Part shown: piece by piece, positions 30,212-39,150 of the stretch
How positions within the stretch are numbered: position 1 is the first letter of the stretch
Layout: each line of letters opens with the position of its first letter
Assembly (NCBI GenBank): GCA_002989075.1
Contig: PSQN01000017.1
Span: forward strand, 2,177,453-2,241,452
Reading direction: 5' to 3'
Source: Arthonia radiata
Lineage: Eukaryota; Ascomycota; Arthoniomycetes; Arthoniales; Arthoniaceae
DNA: 64,000 nucleotides
Translations under genes and position numbers: made by a program
Notes under the pieces: model-generated
Databases searched by the model: none
Told to the model about the DNA's origin: nothing
Seen by the model: the letters and a program-made list of their open reading frames with translations, nothing else

Positions 30212-32356
30212 TCAGTAACTCTCCACCTCCAAACTCTCATGATTCCTCATGCCACCCAGCGCTGGGTTGAACTCATCTCTCACCCTCATGCCCTCTTCGC
30301 ACCCCGTCACACCGCCAGTCTGATCTTCACTCCACCAACCCGGCGTCTCCTCACCCACCACTCTCGGTACCAAACTCGTCGGCGACCCCTCTCCGTCCTT
30401 GACACAACAGAAGCGCTTGATCACATCGGCGAAGTGCTGTCGCCTCGACTCCTGCTGCTCCACGGAGGAGTAGCTAAAAGAGCTCCACCGGCTGAAGCGT
30501 GACTTGAGGTTCCCGTGATGGAGTGAGCCGAGGGTGGTGCTGACGGACTGGTGGTGTTTTGAAGCGCTGAAGTCGGGATGAATGCTTGAGGCTGAGCTTG
30601 AGCTTGAGATTGAATTAGGTGTTGGTGGTGGTACGGCTGGGGTGTTGGATGGGGATGCGATGGCATGGGAGATGATCTGGACCGCAGAGTTGTTATTGGG
30701 GGCTTCTACCTCATCGAGCTGTGGAGCCACTGCGGCGTGATGTTGTGATGTCTCTGGACCTTCAGTTGTGACGTCCTCAATGAGTTGGCTCGAAACACGA
30801 CCGTAGCGCCAGCGCTCGCCGTGTCGCTCTTTCCACTCCCGGAGTTGCTTCGCTGCTTTGATGGTGCTGTCATTCTCCTCGCCGTCAGTAGTGAGATCAG
30901 CGGTCATGCGTCGAGCTGTGTCTGGTGATGAGTACGACTCGTAGATGTCGCTGACATGAGTGGAAGAACGAGGCATCCATGTTGTTGTATCTCGTGGCGA
31001 AAAGGGTGACGCACTCGACGTAGCGCATGGCTGGCAAGGAGAGTAGACAGATGAAGGCGAGGCGATGCACGAAGCGTACTCGTCGACAGGTGAGGATGGT
31101 GGAGGAATCGTGATGTTGAGTGCCGAGACGACAGGAGGAATGACCATTGCTGGCGTGAGAGGTACGGAGACCATCGACGATGCTGATGACTCCTCATTAT
31201 CTGTGGAGGAGGGGATTGAAGCCGAAGAGCTTGCGCCGGATGAGCCATCGTCACTTCGACGCCGACCAGCCTGATGAAGCTCGTGTTGCCAGTAGAAATT
31301 GTGCGGCGTTGGAAGGATGCTAAAGCTAGAGTCGTGAGACGCATCAACACGCGGCGTTCTCGACTGCTCGAGCTTGTAATCGTGATCGAAGAGGTCGGCG
31401 TCGGGCTTCCAGGCTGGAAATGCCTCAAAACAGAATGACCGATCGCACTGGAAGCTGAAGCAACGATGTTCGCTGTCAGGTATCCACTGACCATGTTGTC
31501 GGCTATGGTTCCAGTCAGGTGGCGAAATGGGAGACCCGTTGTCAGACCAATGGCAAGTCTTCCGCTTTTTGCGCTCTGGCAAGTCGTGAGTTGTCCAAAG
31601 CTCATGCTCGTCTTCTTCATCGTCCATAGAGTAGCCCTGGTGACTGTCGACATCGTCCGATTCTGCTTCCTCGTCGACATCAAAGTCCTCACCGTAGTCG
31701 TACTCACCCAGCTCTGATTCGTCATCGGCCTCGTAGCCATCATCTATGTCAAGATCTGCAAGTGTGGCCGTGATTGCATCAAGCTGCATCTGAAAGCATG
31801 AGGTAGGCACATCGTCGTAGCTGAAAGCTCGGCCGTAGTCTACTGCACCACGCCGCCGGTGCCTCACGCATCTGCAGAGACAGCAGCGGCGGTTAGACCT
31901 CGACTGACCGCCTCGAGTTTGGAGTGATGTTCGCTTGCGCTTCAAGCCTCGCGTGGTGTTGCGTGGAGCTGAGCGTCGTGCCATATTTGCCGGCAAGATG
32001 ATGGAATCCGTCTGCGAAGGTTGTGAGTAGCGTGCAGTCGAGAGGCGTGAGTCTTTGCGGAGAATTGTCGTGACGTCCCTCAGGAGGGATGAAGCAACCG
32101 GGAAGGTTATTTGCGATAGCGTAAAGAGCGCAAGTAGCACGCGGTTAATGATGGTGAAGATTCGGAGTACGAAAAGGACGGAAGACACGGCCGGCGTGCT
32201 GAGAATAACAAGAATGAATAGGATGCAAAACAGATCTGAAGAAAGATCAAGAGATGAGGATTGAGACTGTGTTATATGTACGCTGGGTGTGAGCTTGTAT
32301 GATGCATACGTTCCCAAAGCGTTCATCTCGTTTGCATGATCTTGCACACTGACCAA
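30212..32356 (-). CDS. unrecognised serine-rich protein with basic Cys-rich segment
   Basis: I do not recognise this 714-residue open frame. If translation starts at 32356, residues 40-95 form a strongly hydrophobic stretch that could be two membrane helices. A start at 31984 (MARRSAPRN, with A at -3) would remove them and leave 590 residues. A basic, cysteine-rich piece (RRCCLCRCVRHRRR) follows at about residues 155-170, then an acidic segment. A CFSFQCDRSFCFEAF segment and a long S/P/T-rich region come next. Short basic pieces such as KQLREWKERHGERWRYGR and KSRFSRWSSFSYSS lie in the C-terminal half, and a VIKRFCC segment lies near the end. The clustered conserved-looking islands in a disordered background suggest a regulatory protein, but this is inference. 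Confidence 0.6.
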   Translation of the reverse strand: MVSVQDHANEMNALGTYASYKLTPSVHITQSQSSSLDLSSDLFCILFILVILSTPAVSSVLFVLRIFTIINRVLLALFTLSQITFPVASSLLRDVTTILRKDSRLSTARYSQPSQTDSIILPANMARRSAPRNTTRGLKRKRTSLQTRGGQSRSNRRCCLCRCVRHRRRGAVDYGRAFSYDDVPTSCFQMQLDAITATLADLDIDDGYEADDESELGEYDYGEDFDVDEEAESDDVDSHQGYSMDDEEDEHELWTTHDLPERKKRKTCHWSDNGSPISPPDWNHSRQHGQWIPDSEHRCFSFQCDRSFCFEAFPAWKPDADLFDHDYKLEQSRTPRVDASHDSSFSILPTPHNFYWQHELHQAGRRRSDDGSSGASSSASIPSSTDNEESSASSMVSVPLTPAMVIPPVVSALNITIPPPSSPVDEYASCIASPSSVYSPCQPCATSSASPFSPRDTTTWMPRSSTHVSDIYESYSSPDTARRMTADLTTDGEENDSTIKAAKQLREWKERHGERWRYGRVSSQLIEDVTTEGPETSQHHAAVAPQLDEVEAPNNNSAVQIISHAIASPSNTPAVPPPTPNSISSSSSASSIHPDFSASKHHQSVSTTLGSLHHGNLKSRFSRWSSFSYSSVEQQESRRQHFADVIKRFCCVKDGEGSPTSLVPRVVGEETPGWWSEDQTGGVTGCEEGMRVRDEFNPALGGMRNHESLEVESY

Positions 32357-32785
32357 TGTCTCTCAGCGTTTGCAGCCTGTCCAATCATTCCGCACCAACA
32401 TTGCGCAGACGTTGAACATGGACAAGGAGTGATGATCGTGCTGAATCGATCGAGAACCCAGCAGACATTGGCAAGCAAACGACCGCTACGTTGATGTCCA
32501 CACATACCTAGATGAGACATCTTGTTTGGTCCCTTCTGCACGAGAGCACTTCTTTGTGGTATCAAACATTTCTGTCTTTCCTTACTCAGCAAACGAACCA
32601 AATCGCACACCTAGCAGTTCGAAATCCAGGTCTCAGAAGAGCAATGTGTCATGGAAAACGCGCGGATATATGCAGGAATGAAGCATCATGCTCCTGTCTT
32701 GTCTTGAGCGGGAAGAGTACAAACCTGTTCCACCCCGTTTACGCCAACGCTCATGCTCGCCTAAATCGTTTTGGACCGACCCTTA
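32357..32785. other. intergenic
   Basis: About 430 bp between the serine-rich protein start and the prohibitin stop, both minus strand. No gene was seen. A GTTCGAAATCC word near 32619 is not part of a tRNA fold. Confidence 0.45.
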
Positions 32786-33704
32786 TCACGAGCGCAGACC
32801 CAACAGGTAGCTTGGGCCACCACCACCTCCAGAAGCGCCATTCTCGCCACCGCCGGTCTTGCCATTGCCCGCAAGATACGTGATGTTGGGGTTCTCTGCC
32901 ATCTTCTCCGCGATATCACGTTGCGTCTCGATTCTTCTGATCATGATCAAGCCGTCACCAGACTTGCTGACAGCTTTGCTGATGGTGTCGGCAGCCTCAG
33001 CTTCACCCTCTGCCCTAATGACACTCGCCTGCCTCTCCTGCTCTGCCTTCTCAACGATGAACCTTGCGCGTTCTGCTTCCTGCTGGGCAATCTGCTTATC
33101 TTCGACGGCCTTGGTGAATTCTTTGCCGAAGGTCATGTGCGTGATGGAGACATCCTCGAGAGCGATGTTGAATTCTTGCGCTCGCTTGAGCAAATCTGCG
33201 CGGATGCGGTTTGATACTGTCTCTCGCTGAGTAATGAGCTCTGCTGCGTCGAACTGGGCCACGATGGCTTTCAGAACTTCGTTGCCGATGGAGGGCAAGA
33301 CACGCTCGTCGTAGTCAGAGCCGAGGTTCTGGCGTCGTAGTCAGTAAGGTTTTCACGTTGGATACAATGAGCCTTCGCCATACTTGATAAATTTTGGGCA
33401 GCATGCGAACTTCGGGTCTATGTAGCACCCTCAAAGTCAAGCTAACCATCTGCAAATCCTTGCTGCCGGTTGTGGTGCTAATGTTTCTCGGCTTCGTCCG
33501 GACATCGAACATGATGCTGCGCTGCACCCAAGGTATGAGAAAATGCGTGCCTTCGTTGATCACCTGTTCTTTGACACCGGATAGACGGTCGAAGATTACT
33601 GCGCGCTGTCCGCCTTTCACATCGTAAAGGGCAGCGCTGGCCACCGAAAGGCCGATGAAGCCAGGCACGGCGAACTTGTAGATTGCTCCGAGAGCGTTTG
33701 CCAT
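32786..33704 (-). CDS. phb1: prohibitin-1
   Basis: A subunit of the ring-shaped prohibitin complex in the mitochondrial inner membrane, which guards protein turnover by the m-AAA protease and cristae integrity. Two exons (33384-33704 and 32786-33328; donor GTATGG, 55-nt intron, CAG acceptor) join to 287 residues. The N-terminal membrane anchor is [19 protein letters not shown]. The PHB domain has [24 protein letters not shown] and [10 protein letters not shown]. The junction gives [19 protein letters not shown], exactly the conserved block. A coiled coil with [16 protein letters not shown] and [13 protein letters not shown] follows. The end ([12 protein letters not shown], then PSYLLGLRS) is glycine rich. 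Wording fits Phb1 rather than Phb2. It is divergent from qcr8. Confidence 0.96.
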
Positions 33705-33991
33705 CTTGTCGGAGATTTATCTAGTTGGAAGAGGGTCGTGAAGACTAAACAATGGTATGTGCTCGTGAACGAGTCTGGAAAGCATACTCCCAGAGGTGAT
33801 CAAGAGTCTCCATAGTTACCGCATTCGGACACGTGTGATAATTATCTACTGCTCATCTCAAACCTAGAGGTCCTCGAGCTTCGGACGCCCTTTACTCGCG
33901 CCATCGAACACAACCATCAAACCTCAAGCTGCGTCCTCCTTTCAAGTCTTGCATCATACGCAAAGGTTTCCTCTGAGCCGAAAACATCAAT
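33705..33991. promoter_or_regulatory. divergent promoter region, phb1 / qcr8
   Basis: A 287-bp interval between the start codons of two nuclear genes for mitochondrial inner-membrane proteins. It is probably a shared promoter; no specific site is assigned. Confidence 0.45.
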
Positions 33992-34560
33992 ATGCGTCCA
34001 ACAGCACCCAGAATGGGCGGCGGCGACAAGATTCCCGGAAAGTACGTATCAATCCTCGCAATCTTTCTTCAGCTCTATCAGCTTGACGAAGTTCATCGTC
34101 TGCGACCTTGACTCCTCAGTACATGGGATGGCTAACAACATGTCTAGGTACATTGGCTGGTGGGGCAACCTTGGTACGAATGCTCCTGCGATCCTTGCCA
34201 CTCGCCCTCTTCCTCATACCCTCACGTCGAAAACGGCTATCGTGTGACTATGTTGAGCGCAGTGCTCACTGACTCGGACTTTGGCGAGCAAACTAGGATA
34301 CGAGAACTTTAGCTGACACCAAGGAAGGATCTCAACCACAGAAAGGCATCACATCTTATGCCCTTTCATCAAACCAACAGCGGCCATTCGCCGGCGCCCT
34401 TAATGCAGCTATCTTCAACACATGGCGACGATTCAAAGGCCAAGTCTTCTACGTCGCTCCACCTTTCATCGCGCTTTACTTCATCATCGATTACGCCGAG
34501 CGACGGAACAAATACTTGAACAGCAAGGCAGGACGAAAAGAGTACGCAGGAATGGAATAG
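33992..34560 (+). CDS. qcr8: cytochrome bc1 complex subunit 8 (QCR8)
   Basis: The small ubiquinone-binding-type subunit of respiratory complex III. Three exons (33992-34041, 34148-34173, 34328-34560) join to 102 residues. Exon 1 gives MRPTAPRMGGGDKIPGK, and the 26-nt exon 2 gives YIGWWGNLG. Exon 3 gives QPQKGITSYALSSNQQRPFA, then GALNAAIFNTWRRFKGQ. One membrane helix VFYVAPPFIALYFIIDYA follows. The end NKYLNSKAGRKEY is the family's conserved tail. The acceptor of exon 3 is placed at GAAG/GATC because this keeps the QKG block in frame, just after a GCTGAC branch site. An upstream TTTAG acceptor (after 34314) would insert four residues. Length is normal. Confidence 0.88.
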
Positions 34561-35136
34561 GCATGACAGGTGAATGCAGGAGGGGTTTCGAAACAAATCC
34601 CACATGGCGAGAGCGTGGAAAGAATGATAACATGACCGTCAATAGCGGTACCGAGTCCTCATTGAAACCTGATTGAGCCAAGCTGGTCATTGTTTGATGA
34701 GTCGAAGCCCGACCTGCAAGACCCTTTTTATGCTTCTGCAGTCAGACATGATAAGCTTTCTACTAATACCAGCAGCATCGACTATATCGTCAAGTCGTTT
34801 TTGTGCACAGGATGGGATAGTTGCGCCACATATCGCCGACAGCGTTTACCATCTTCGCGTTTTCGACCGTGGTCCACCTACACAATTACTCTGTGTTTCG
34901 GTGTTTGTGCTCAACGAATTCCTCAGTTTCGTGGTAAGTCTACCTCCCCGCCATCGATCACGTCCAAGATCTATTCCTAAACTGAGACCATGCCCATCAC
35001 CCCCCACTACGACTTAGCTGCCGCTGAGTGCGGCACAGTCTCCCGAATTCAGGCTCGCCAGCTCTCGATATCGTCTCACTTAAAGCCTATGATGCAATTC
35101 TCCTTGACTGTTACCACCTGGGGGCCAAGACAATTC
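34561..35136. other. intergenic before the paralogue cluster
   Basis: About 580 bp with overlapping short plus-strand frames and no recognisable protein. Confidence 0.4.
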
Positions 35137-35664
35137 TCAGTGAAGCTTTGCGTGCTCATTGTTGCGAACACTGTCTTCCCATTGATTCGCAGTTCGAAGT
35201 GTCAGACCGCCGTGCATCCATTTCGCCGCTTTCCATAAGACCGCCATCGCCCCCACGATCGCCGACACAATGATGAATACGATCGTTGTGCCACAGAGCA
35301 GGCTATAAAAGCTAAAAAGGACTCCGAACGCAAACGACGATATGTATTCCTCCCACGTCTTGGGCGAGTCGTCGAAGTGATATCGAAACATCTCCCGTGC
35401 CTGGTCCACGCACGGGAATATTAGACCGGTGCAAATTGCAAGGAGAAATACTCCTCCAGCGAGATTGAAAATGGCGATGACAATCTGAGCGCTGATGCTG
35501 TTATCATCAGAACTTCTGGGCCGATTCGCATTCTTATGTTCACGTAATGGTTCTCGAAAGCGCACCTCCAGGTCCACACAGTAGCTACGTGGTATCGAAG
35601 CTGTCGAGGCCGAGGCCGAGGCTTGGTTGCCTGGCCACGATGGGGTGGCGAGCTTGGGTGGCAT
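35137..35664 (-). CDS. cluster paralogue 1: two-helix membrane protein, divergent copy
   Basis: The first and most diverged of five tandem paralogues; no known family is recognised. It has 175 residues in a single exon. Where other copies have PPxY plus DVEMQ, this one has IPRSYCVDLEV, so the motif is lost. The first hydrophobic segment is about residues 60-85 (AIFNLAGGVFLLAICTGLIF). The paralogue loop signature is present in weakened form as FRYHFDDSPKTW. A second long hydrophobic stretch follows at about 110-143 (SLLCGTTIVFIIVSAIVGAM). The C-terminal tail is short and polar. The ATG at 35664 opens MPPKLATPSWPG. The 13-bp upstream element lies 207 bp before it. Confidence 0.6.
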   Translation of the reverse strand: MPPKLATPSWPGNQASASASTASIPRSYCVDLEVRFREPLREHKNANRPRSSDDNSISAQIVIAIFNLAGGVFLLAICTGLIFPCVDQAREMFRYHFDDSPKTWEEYISSFAFGVLFSFYSLLCGTTIVFIIVSAIVGAMAVLWKAAKWMHGGLTLRTANQWEDSVRNNEHAKLH

Positions 35665-35870
35665 ATTTTGGCTTCGAAAGGTCGAGGTTGGTGGTTGAAC
35701 GCGATACTTGGTCTGAATGAACCTCAGTCTTGGGGCGAGATGGTTAGCGCCTAGAATCTTGCGTGTCTAGCAGTGAAGACTTCGTGGAGAAAATTCGACG
35801 GGGAAGGTATGTGAGAGAAAAGGCGACGGTGAAGGTATGTGAAAGTCCACGTCAGAGCGAGACTTTCGCT

Positions 35871-35883
35871 AATACTGACTTCA
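35871..35883 (-). promoter_or_regulatory. shared upstream element, copy 1
   Basis: In gene orientation it reads TGAAGTCAGTATT. It lies 207 bp upstream of the ATG of cluster paralogue 1. Near-identical words sit 185-196 bp before three other paralogues. Confidence 0.45.
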
Positions 35884-36153
35884 TCTACCGTCCTTCCTTC
35901 AGTGGCGAAGTCATTTCAGCCGCCGAACTCGCACGAAAAAGGAAGTCGCGATAGTGAGACGAATACAGTCTCCAAATACTCAAGCGCCAGATCATTCGCA
36001 CGATAAGTACAGACTTCTGAGACAAGTACGTTTCGGGCCTGTTGAGTTAGACCAGATTTGCCCGTTGCACATGCTATCGACTTAATCACGAGCATTTCGA
36101 CACTCTCCCGGCCGTCTCAAGCTGCGAACATGTTGGGGCGTCCAGCCACCAAA

Positions 36154-36693
36154 CTACGACTTCCAGAAATAGAGGTCTCTCCAGGTATATCTCTTTTGAG
36201 GCACGTCGCACCTCATACCAAACTCGATATTGTCCTCTGGAACGACCTCCCGCTTTCGAGCCTTTATGCACGTTCGTGCGGTTTTGCATATCCAAGAAAT
36301 TCCTTCCCGAAGGCCTGTGCCCACCTCAAATAGAATCAAGCCGATGGTCGTGACGACGAGGCTTGCTAGGAGCAAGGCGATGAAGCTGATGAGTCCTCCA
36401 GAGAAGAAGTACAATGCGGATACGATCCAAGGCCGCGGTGAGCCGTCGAAGGCAGATCGAAAGCAGCTCAATGCCCCATGCGCCAGAGTCCATGCCAAGT
36501 AGCAGCATAGGACGAAGATGAACGCTGCGATGAACAGGAACACGGTGCCGCCCAAGATGACAAGTGGTATAAAAGCGACCATCGGCATGTCGTCAGCAGT
36601 TCGTTTCGGTCTCGGTTGAATGCTGCTCTCTGTCGCTGATTGCTGTTGCATCTCGATATCTCCGGAGTGGCTAGAAAGAGGCGTTGAAGACAT
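36154..36693 (-). CDS. cluster paralogue 2: two-helix membrane protein with long C-terminal tail
   Basis: A member of the tandem family, 179 residues from the ATG at 36693 (the frame stays open to an ATG at 36819). The start MSSTPLSSHSGDIEMQQQ keeps the acidic xDIEMQ motif but has lost PPxY. Hydrophobic segment one is IPLVILGGTVFLFIAAFIFV, running on through LCCYLAW. The loop signature is CFRSAFDGSPRPW. Segment two is SFIALLLASLVVTTIGLILF. The C-terminal tail is long and basic. It ends with KRYTWRDLYFWKS, a motif whose twin survives out of frame behind paralogue 3. No function is known; a two-helix membrane protein with a cytosolic N terminus is inferred. Confidence 0.65.
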   Translation of the reverse strand: MSSTPLSSHSGDIEMQQQSATESSIQPRPKRTADDMPMVAFIPLVILGGTVFLFIAAFIFVLCCYLAWTLAHGALSCFRSAFDGSPRPWIVSALYFFSGGLISFIALLLASLVVTTIGLILFEVGTGLREGISWICKTARTCIKARKREVVPEDNIEFGMRCDVPQKRYTWRDLYFWKS

Positions 36694-36877
36694 CTTGAAG
36701 TATGTGCCGGATGTCGACGGAGAGTCAATGTATTCTGGTGCTGAATCAAGATTGGGGCTTTCGATGCTTGCTGTGAGAAGGTTGGGAAGATCTTTCTGGC
36801 GGTCTGAAGATTTTCGCATTCGCGAGAAACGACGCGTAGTTACTAGGCCCTGTCAAAGCGCTTGATAGTGTTGGCAT

Positions 36878-36890
36878 AATACTGACCTCA
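36878..36890 (-). promoter_or_regulatory. shared upstream element, copy 2
   Basis: Gene-orientation sequence TGAGGTCAGTATT, 185 bp upstream of the ATG of cluster paralogue 2. A CCAAGGCC-rich flank follows on the distal side, resembling the CCAAGGC word near copies 4 and 5. Confidence 0.45.
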
Positions 36891-37281
36891 CTGATGGCCT
36901 TGGCCTTGGCGAAAGATGGCAGACGCTGCGCACCGTACTTTAAAGGACTGCAGACGATACAGGAAAGTTATGCTAACGGCATTGATAATACGCAGTGGAC
37001 GATTAGCGATGCAAGTGTTTTCAGGCGGCATATGCATCGCTTCTAGGCCTGATATGTGCGCAGATGCGGGTGTCTTCCGATTCATGAACTCGCTCTTTCA
37101 GTATGCGCCATCGTATTGCTTACACAGTATTGGTGGTCTGAGCTGGTCGTCAAGCGTCCAATCGCTCGATTCTCCTTCAAGTCCAGACTCAAGTCGCTGA
37201 CTCCTCTTGAGCGGTAGCAGGGCGTCGGGCTCAACCATGCTGGGCGCCGAGCTTACATGACACCAAATGCCCGTCAAACTG

Positions 37282-37326
37282 GACCTCCCAGGGGAAAATG
37301 TCCCTCCAAGCATATCTCCTCTTAGG
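37282..37326 (-). pseudogene. out-of-frame C-terminal remnant of cluster paralogue 3
   Basis: One base after the stop codon, the +1 frame reads PKRRYAWRDIFPWEV. This matches the paralogue 2 ending QKRYTWRDLYFWKS at most positions. It looks like the ancestral C terminus, now disconnected by a small frame change. Confidence 0.55.
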
Positions 37327-37327
37327 G

Positions 37328-37828
37328 CTAGCTAGCTTGACCACCAGCCTCAACATCTTCCTCTTGAACGATTGTTCGGCGTCGGCTCTCCATGCGCGCT
37401 CGTATAGCGTTGTAGATCCAGCGACCTCCGAAATAGACACCCGTGCCGACCGCTCCGAGAAGGGCACCAACCATGAGCAACAGAGCACCACTGGCAAACA
37501 AGGTGAGAGTGCCCTTGAATATGCCACCCAAGACCGAGTAGGCGGAATCTGTCCGAGGTCGCGGTTCTCCGTTGAAGGCATACTGAATGCATTCAGAGGT
37601 CGCTTTCCATCCTATGCCGGCCAGCCAAAGGGACAGTACGAACGCGAAGTTGCCCGGGGGGAGAAATGTGATGGTGAGCATGATTCCGAAGCCGATTTTT
37701 TCACAGAGAGACGTCTCTGGCTCATATTTACGAGGAGCGATGTTGATACCGCGGCCGCCTTCGATGTGCAAAACTGGCTGCATCTCCACATCCTCCGAGT
37801 AACTTGGTGGCGCCGTTGAGGAGGCCAT
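37328..37828 (-). CDS. cluster paralogue 3: PPSY two-helix membrane protein, shortened C terminus
   Basis: A member of the tandem family, 166 residues from the ATG at 37828 (an in-frame ATG lies at 37864). The start MASSTAPPSYSEDVEMQP has both the PPxY motif and the DVEMQ motif. Segment one is GIMLTITFLPPGNFAFVLSL. The loop reads CIQYAFNGEPRPR, with Arg replacing the usual Trp. Segment two is TLFASGALLLMVGALLGAVG. The basic tail ARMESRRRTIVQEEDVEAGG then stops. Just past the stop, in the +1 frame, a piece similar to paralogue 2's C terminus remains. This copy therefore appears truncated by a frame change. Its product may still insert in membranes. Confidence 0.65.
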   Translation of the reverse strand: MASSTAPPSYSEDVEMQPVLHIEGGRGINIAPRKYEPETSLCEKIGFGIMLTITFLPPGNFAFVLSLWLAGIGWKATSECIQYAFNGEPRPRTDSAYSVLGGIFKGTLTLFASGALLLMVGALLGAVGTGVYFGGRWIYNAIRARMESRRRTIVQEEDVEAGGQAS

Positions 37829-38029
37829 TGTGGTTGTTGTCCGGATATCGGGTCGCTTGAACACCAGCTAGAATTTTGTAAGTTTTTGGTGTACGCTGAA
37901 TGCAGTTGTGTTTAATACCTGGCTGTATTTTCGTGCTGATGGCGGATCAAGGAGCCGATGCAGGGCGAAAAGCGCAAAGATGTAGACCGTGGCAGAGCGT
38001 TGTTTTCATACTATACAATATTGACATCA

Positions 38030-38042
38030 GATACTGTCAAAG
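38030..38042 (-). promoter_or_regulatory. possible degenerate upstream element, copy 3
   Basis: A word GATACTGTCAAAG (plus strand) lies 202 bp before the ATG of paralogue 3, where the others carry AATACTGACTTCA. Eight of 13 positions agree; homology is suggested mainly by position. Confidence 0.2.
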
Positions 38043-38241
38043 CATTGCGCGATAGTAGAGCAGGAAAGAACCACGCGGTATGCCAAGCCATTGAGGTAGG
38101 TCTGCTAGTACGAAATAAACCTCATCTTCGTGACCTGATCTGACGGACTTGGATGGTGTAGCACGCACTACACAAGAGTACAACGAGTGATATCTCTCGA
38201 CTGACCCCCACCAGCACACCCGAACGACTGGAGAATTCTGT

Positions 38242-38715
38242 TCAATTTGCTGGCTCCTCTTCAGCAGCCGCAGCAGCAGCAGCAGAGCGTCGCACTACCA
38301 GTCGCGTCTTCGTAGCCTGAAAGATAGGATAGATGCACTGTCCAAGACCCCACAATCCCGCTACTAGCACGCAAGCCACCCCAGCTCCGATTGCCAAGGA
38401 GACAATGCAAACGAAGAATCCCCACAAGAACGTCAATGGGGAATCAATCCAAGGCCTCTCCGGTGGGCCTTTGAATGCAGACCTCAACTCGCTCCATGCC
38501 TCCTGCGCTGCGAGAGAGAACAAGACGATGAGTAGTAGGAAGACGAATATCCATGCGACGAAGATCGAAACTACGGCGCAGATATTGCCGCAAGCTGTCA
38601 TATCTGGCCATGGTTTGCAGGAAGAGGCCTTGGGGCTGCGAAAGGCGGTTGGGTTGTTAAGCGGCTGCATCTCGACGTCCGCAGTGGAGTAGGTGGGCGG
38701 CGTTGTCGGAGGCAT
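38242..38715 (-). CDS. cluster paralogue 4: PPTY two-helix membrane protein
   Basis: A member of the tandem family, 157 residues from the ATG at 38715; the frame is open to an ATG at 38865, but homology begins at MPPTTPPTYSTADVEMQP. PPxY and DVEMQ are both intact. After a polar linker comes KPWPDMTACGNICAVVSIFV, very close to paralogue 5. Hydrophobic segment one continues through WIFVFLLLIVLFSLAA. The loop signature is ELRSAFKGPPERPW. Segment two is FFVCIVSLAIGAGVACVLVA. The tail is basic and ends in a run of eight alanines encoded by a GCN repeat, then EEEPAN. It is the copy most similar to paralogue 5, so these two are probably the youngest duplicates. Confidence 0.68.
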   Translation of the reverse strand: MPPTTPPTYSTADVEMQPLNNPTAFRSPKASSCKPWPDMTACGNICAVVSIFVAWIFVFLLLIVLFSLAAQEAWSELRSAFKGPPERPWIDSPLTFLWGFFVCIVSLAIGAGVACVLVAGLWGLGQCIYPIFQATKTRLVVRRSAAAAAAAEEEPAN

Positions 38716-38909
38716 TATGAACACGTGTCGGTCGTTTGGTTGTCTGAATTGTAGTGCTTCTGAGTTGTGATGGTAGTTGAGTCGCGAGTGCAGATGCTGT
38801 TGATGACGGTAGAAAGCTTGCTGATAACCCTCTAGGTCAGGCCAACGAGTCAAGGAAGTGGCCAAGTTTGTCCAAAGGTTTGCCTATCTAGCGTCTACTT
38901 CGTTCACCT

Positions 38910-38922
38910 AATACTGACTTCA
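38910..38922 (-). promoter_or_regulatory. shared upstream element, copy 4
   Basis: Gene-orientation TGAAGTCAGTATT, 195 bp upstream of the ATG of paralogue 4. Similarity to the copy before paralogue 5 extends to about 38974, through GCCTTGGCAT and ACCGAAA words. Confidence 0.5.
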
Positions 38923-39150
38923 CCTAGGTTAGGCCTTCCAAATTTGCCTTGGCATGGCACGTCGAGACCGAAAATTCACTAGTCAGGGGATCTCGGGCGC
39001 CTTCGACGTGCGGCACGAGCTCAGCCACTGAGACGGTCGGACACTTATTCAACGTTGCCCACGTGCTGTGTGGATGGTGAAGCGGGTGCCGCGGAAGTTC
39101 ATAGCGCGCAGGATTTTGTGGGATATCATTCAGCCTGTCCGCAGCCGTCC

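Noticed and set aside
32611-32640. tRNA T-loop-like GTTCGAAATCC
   Set aside because: No matching acceptor, D or anticodon arms around it.
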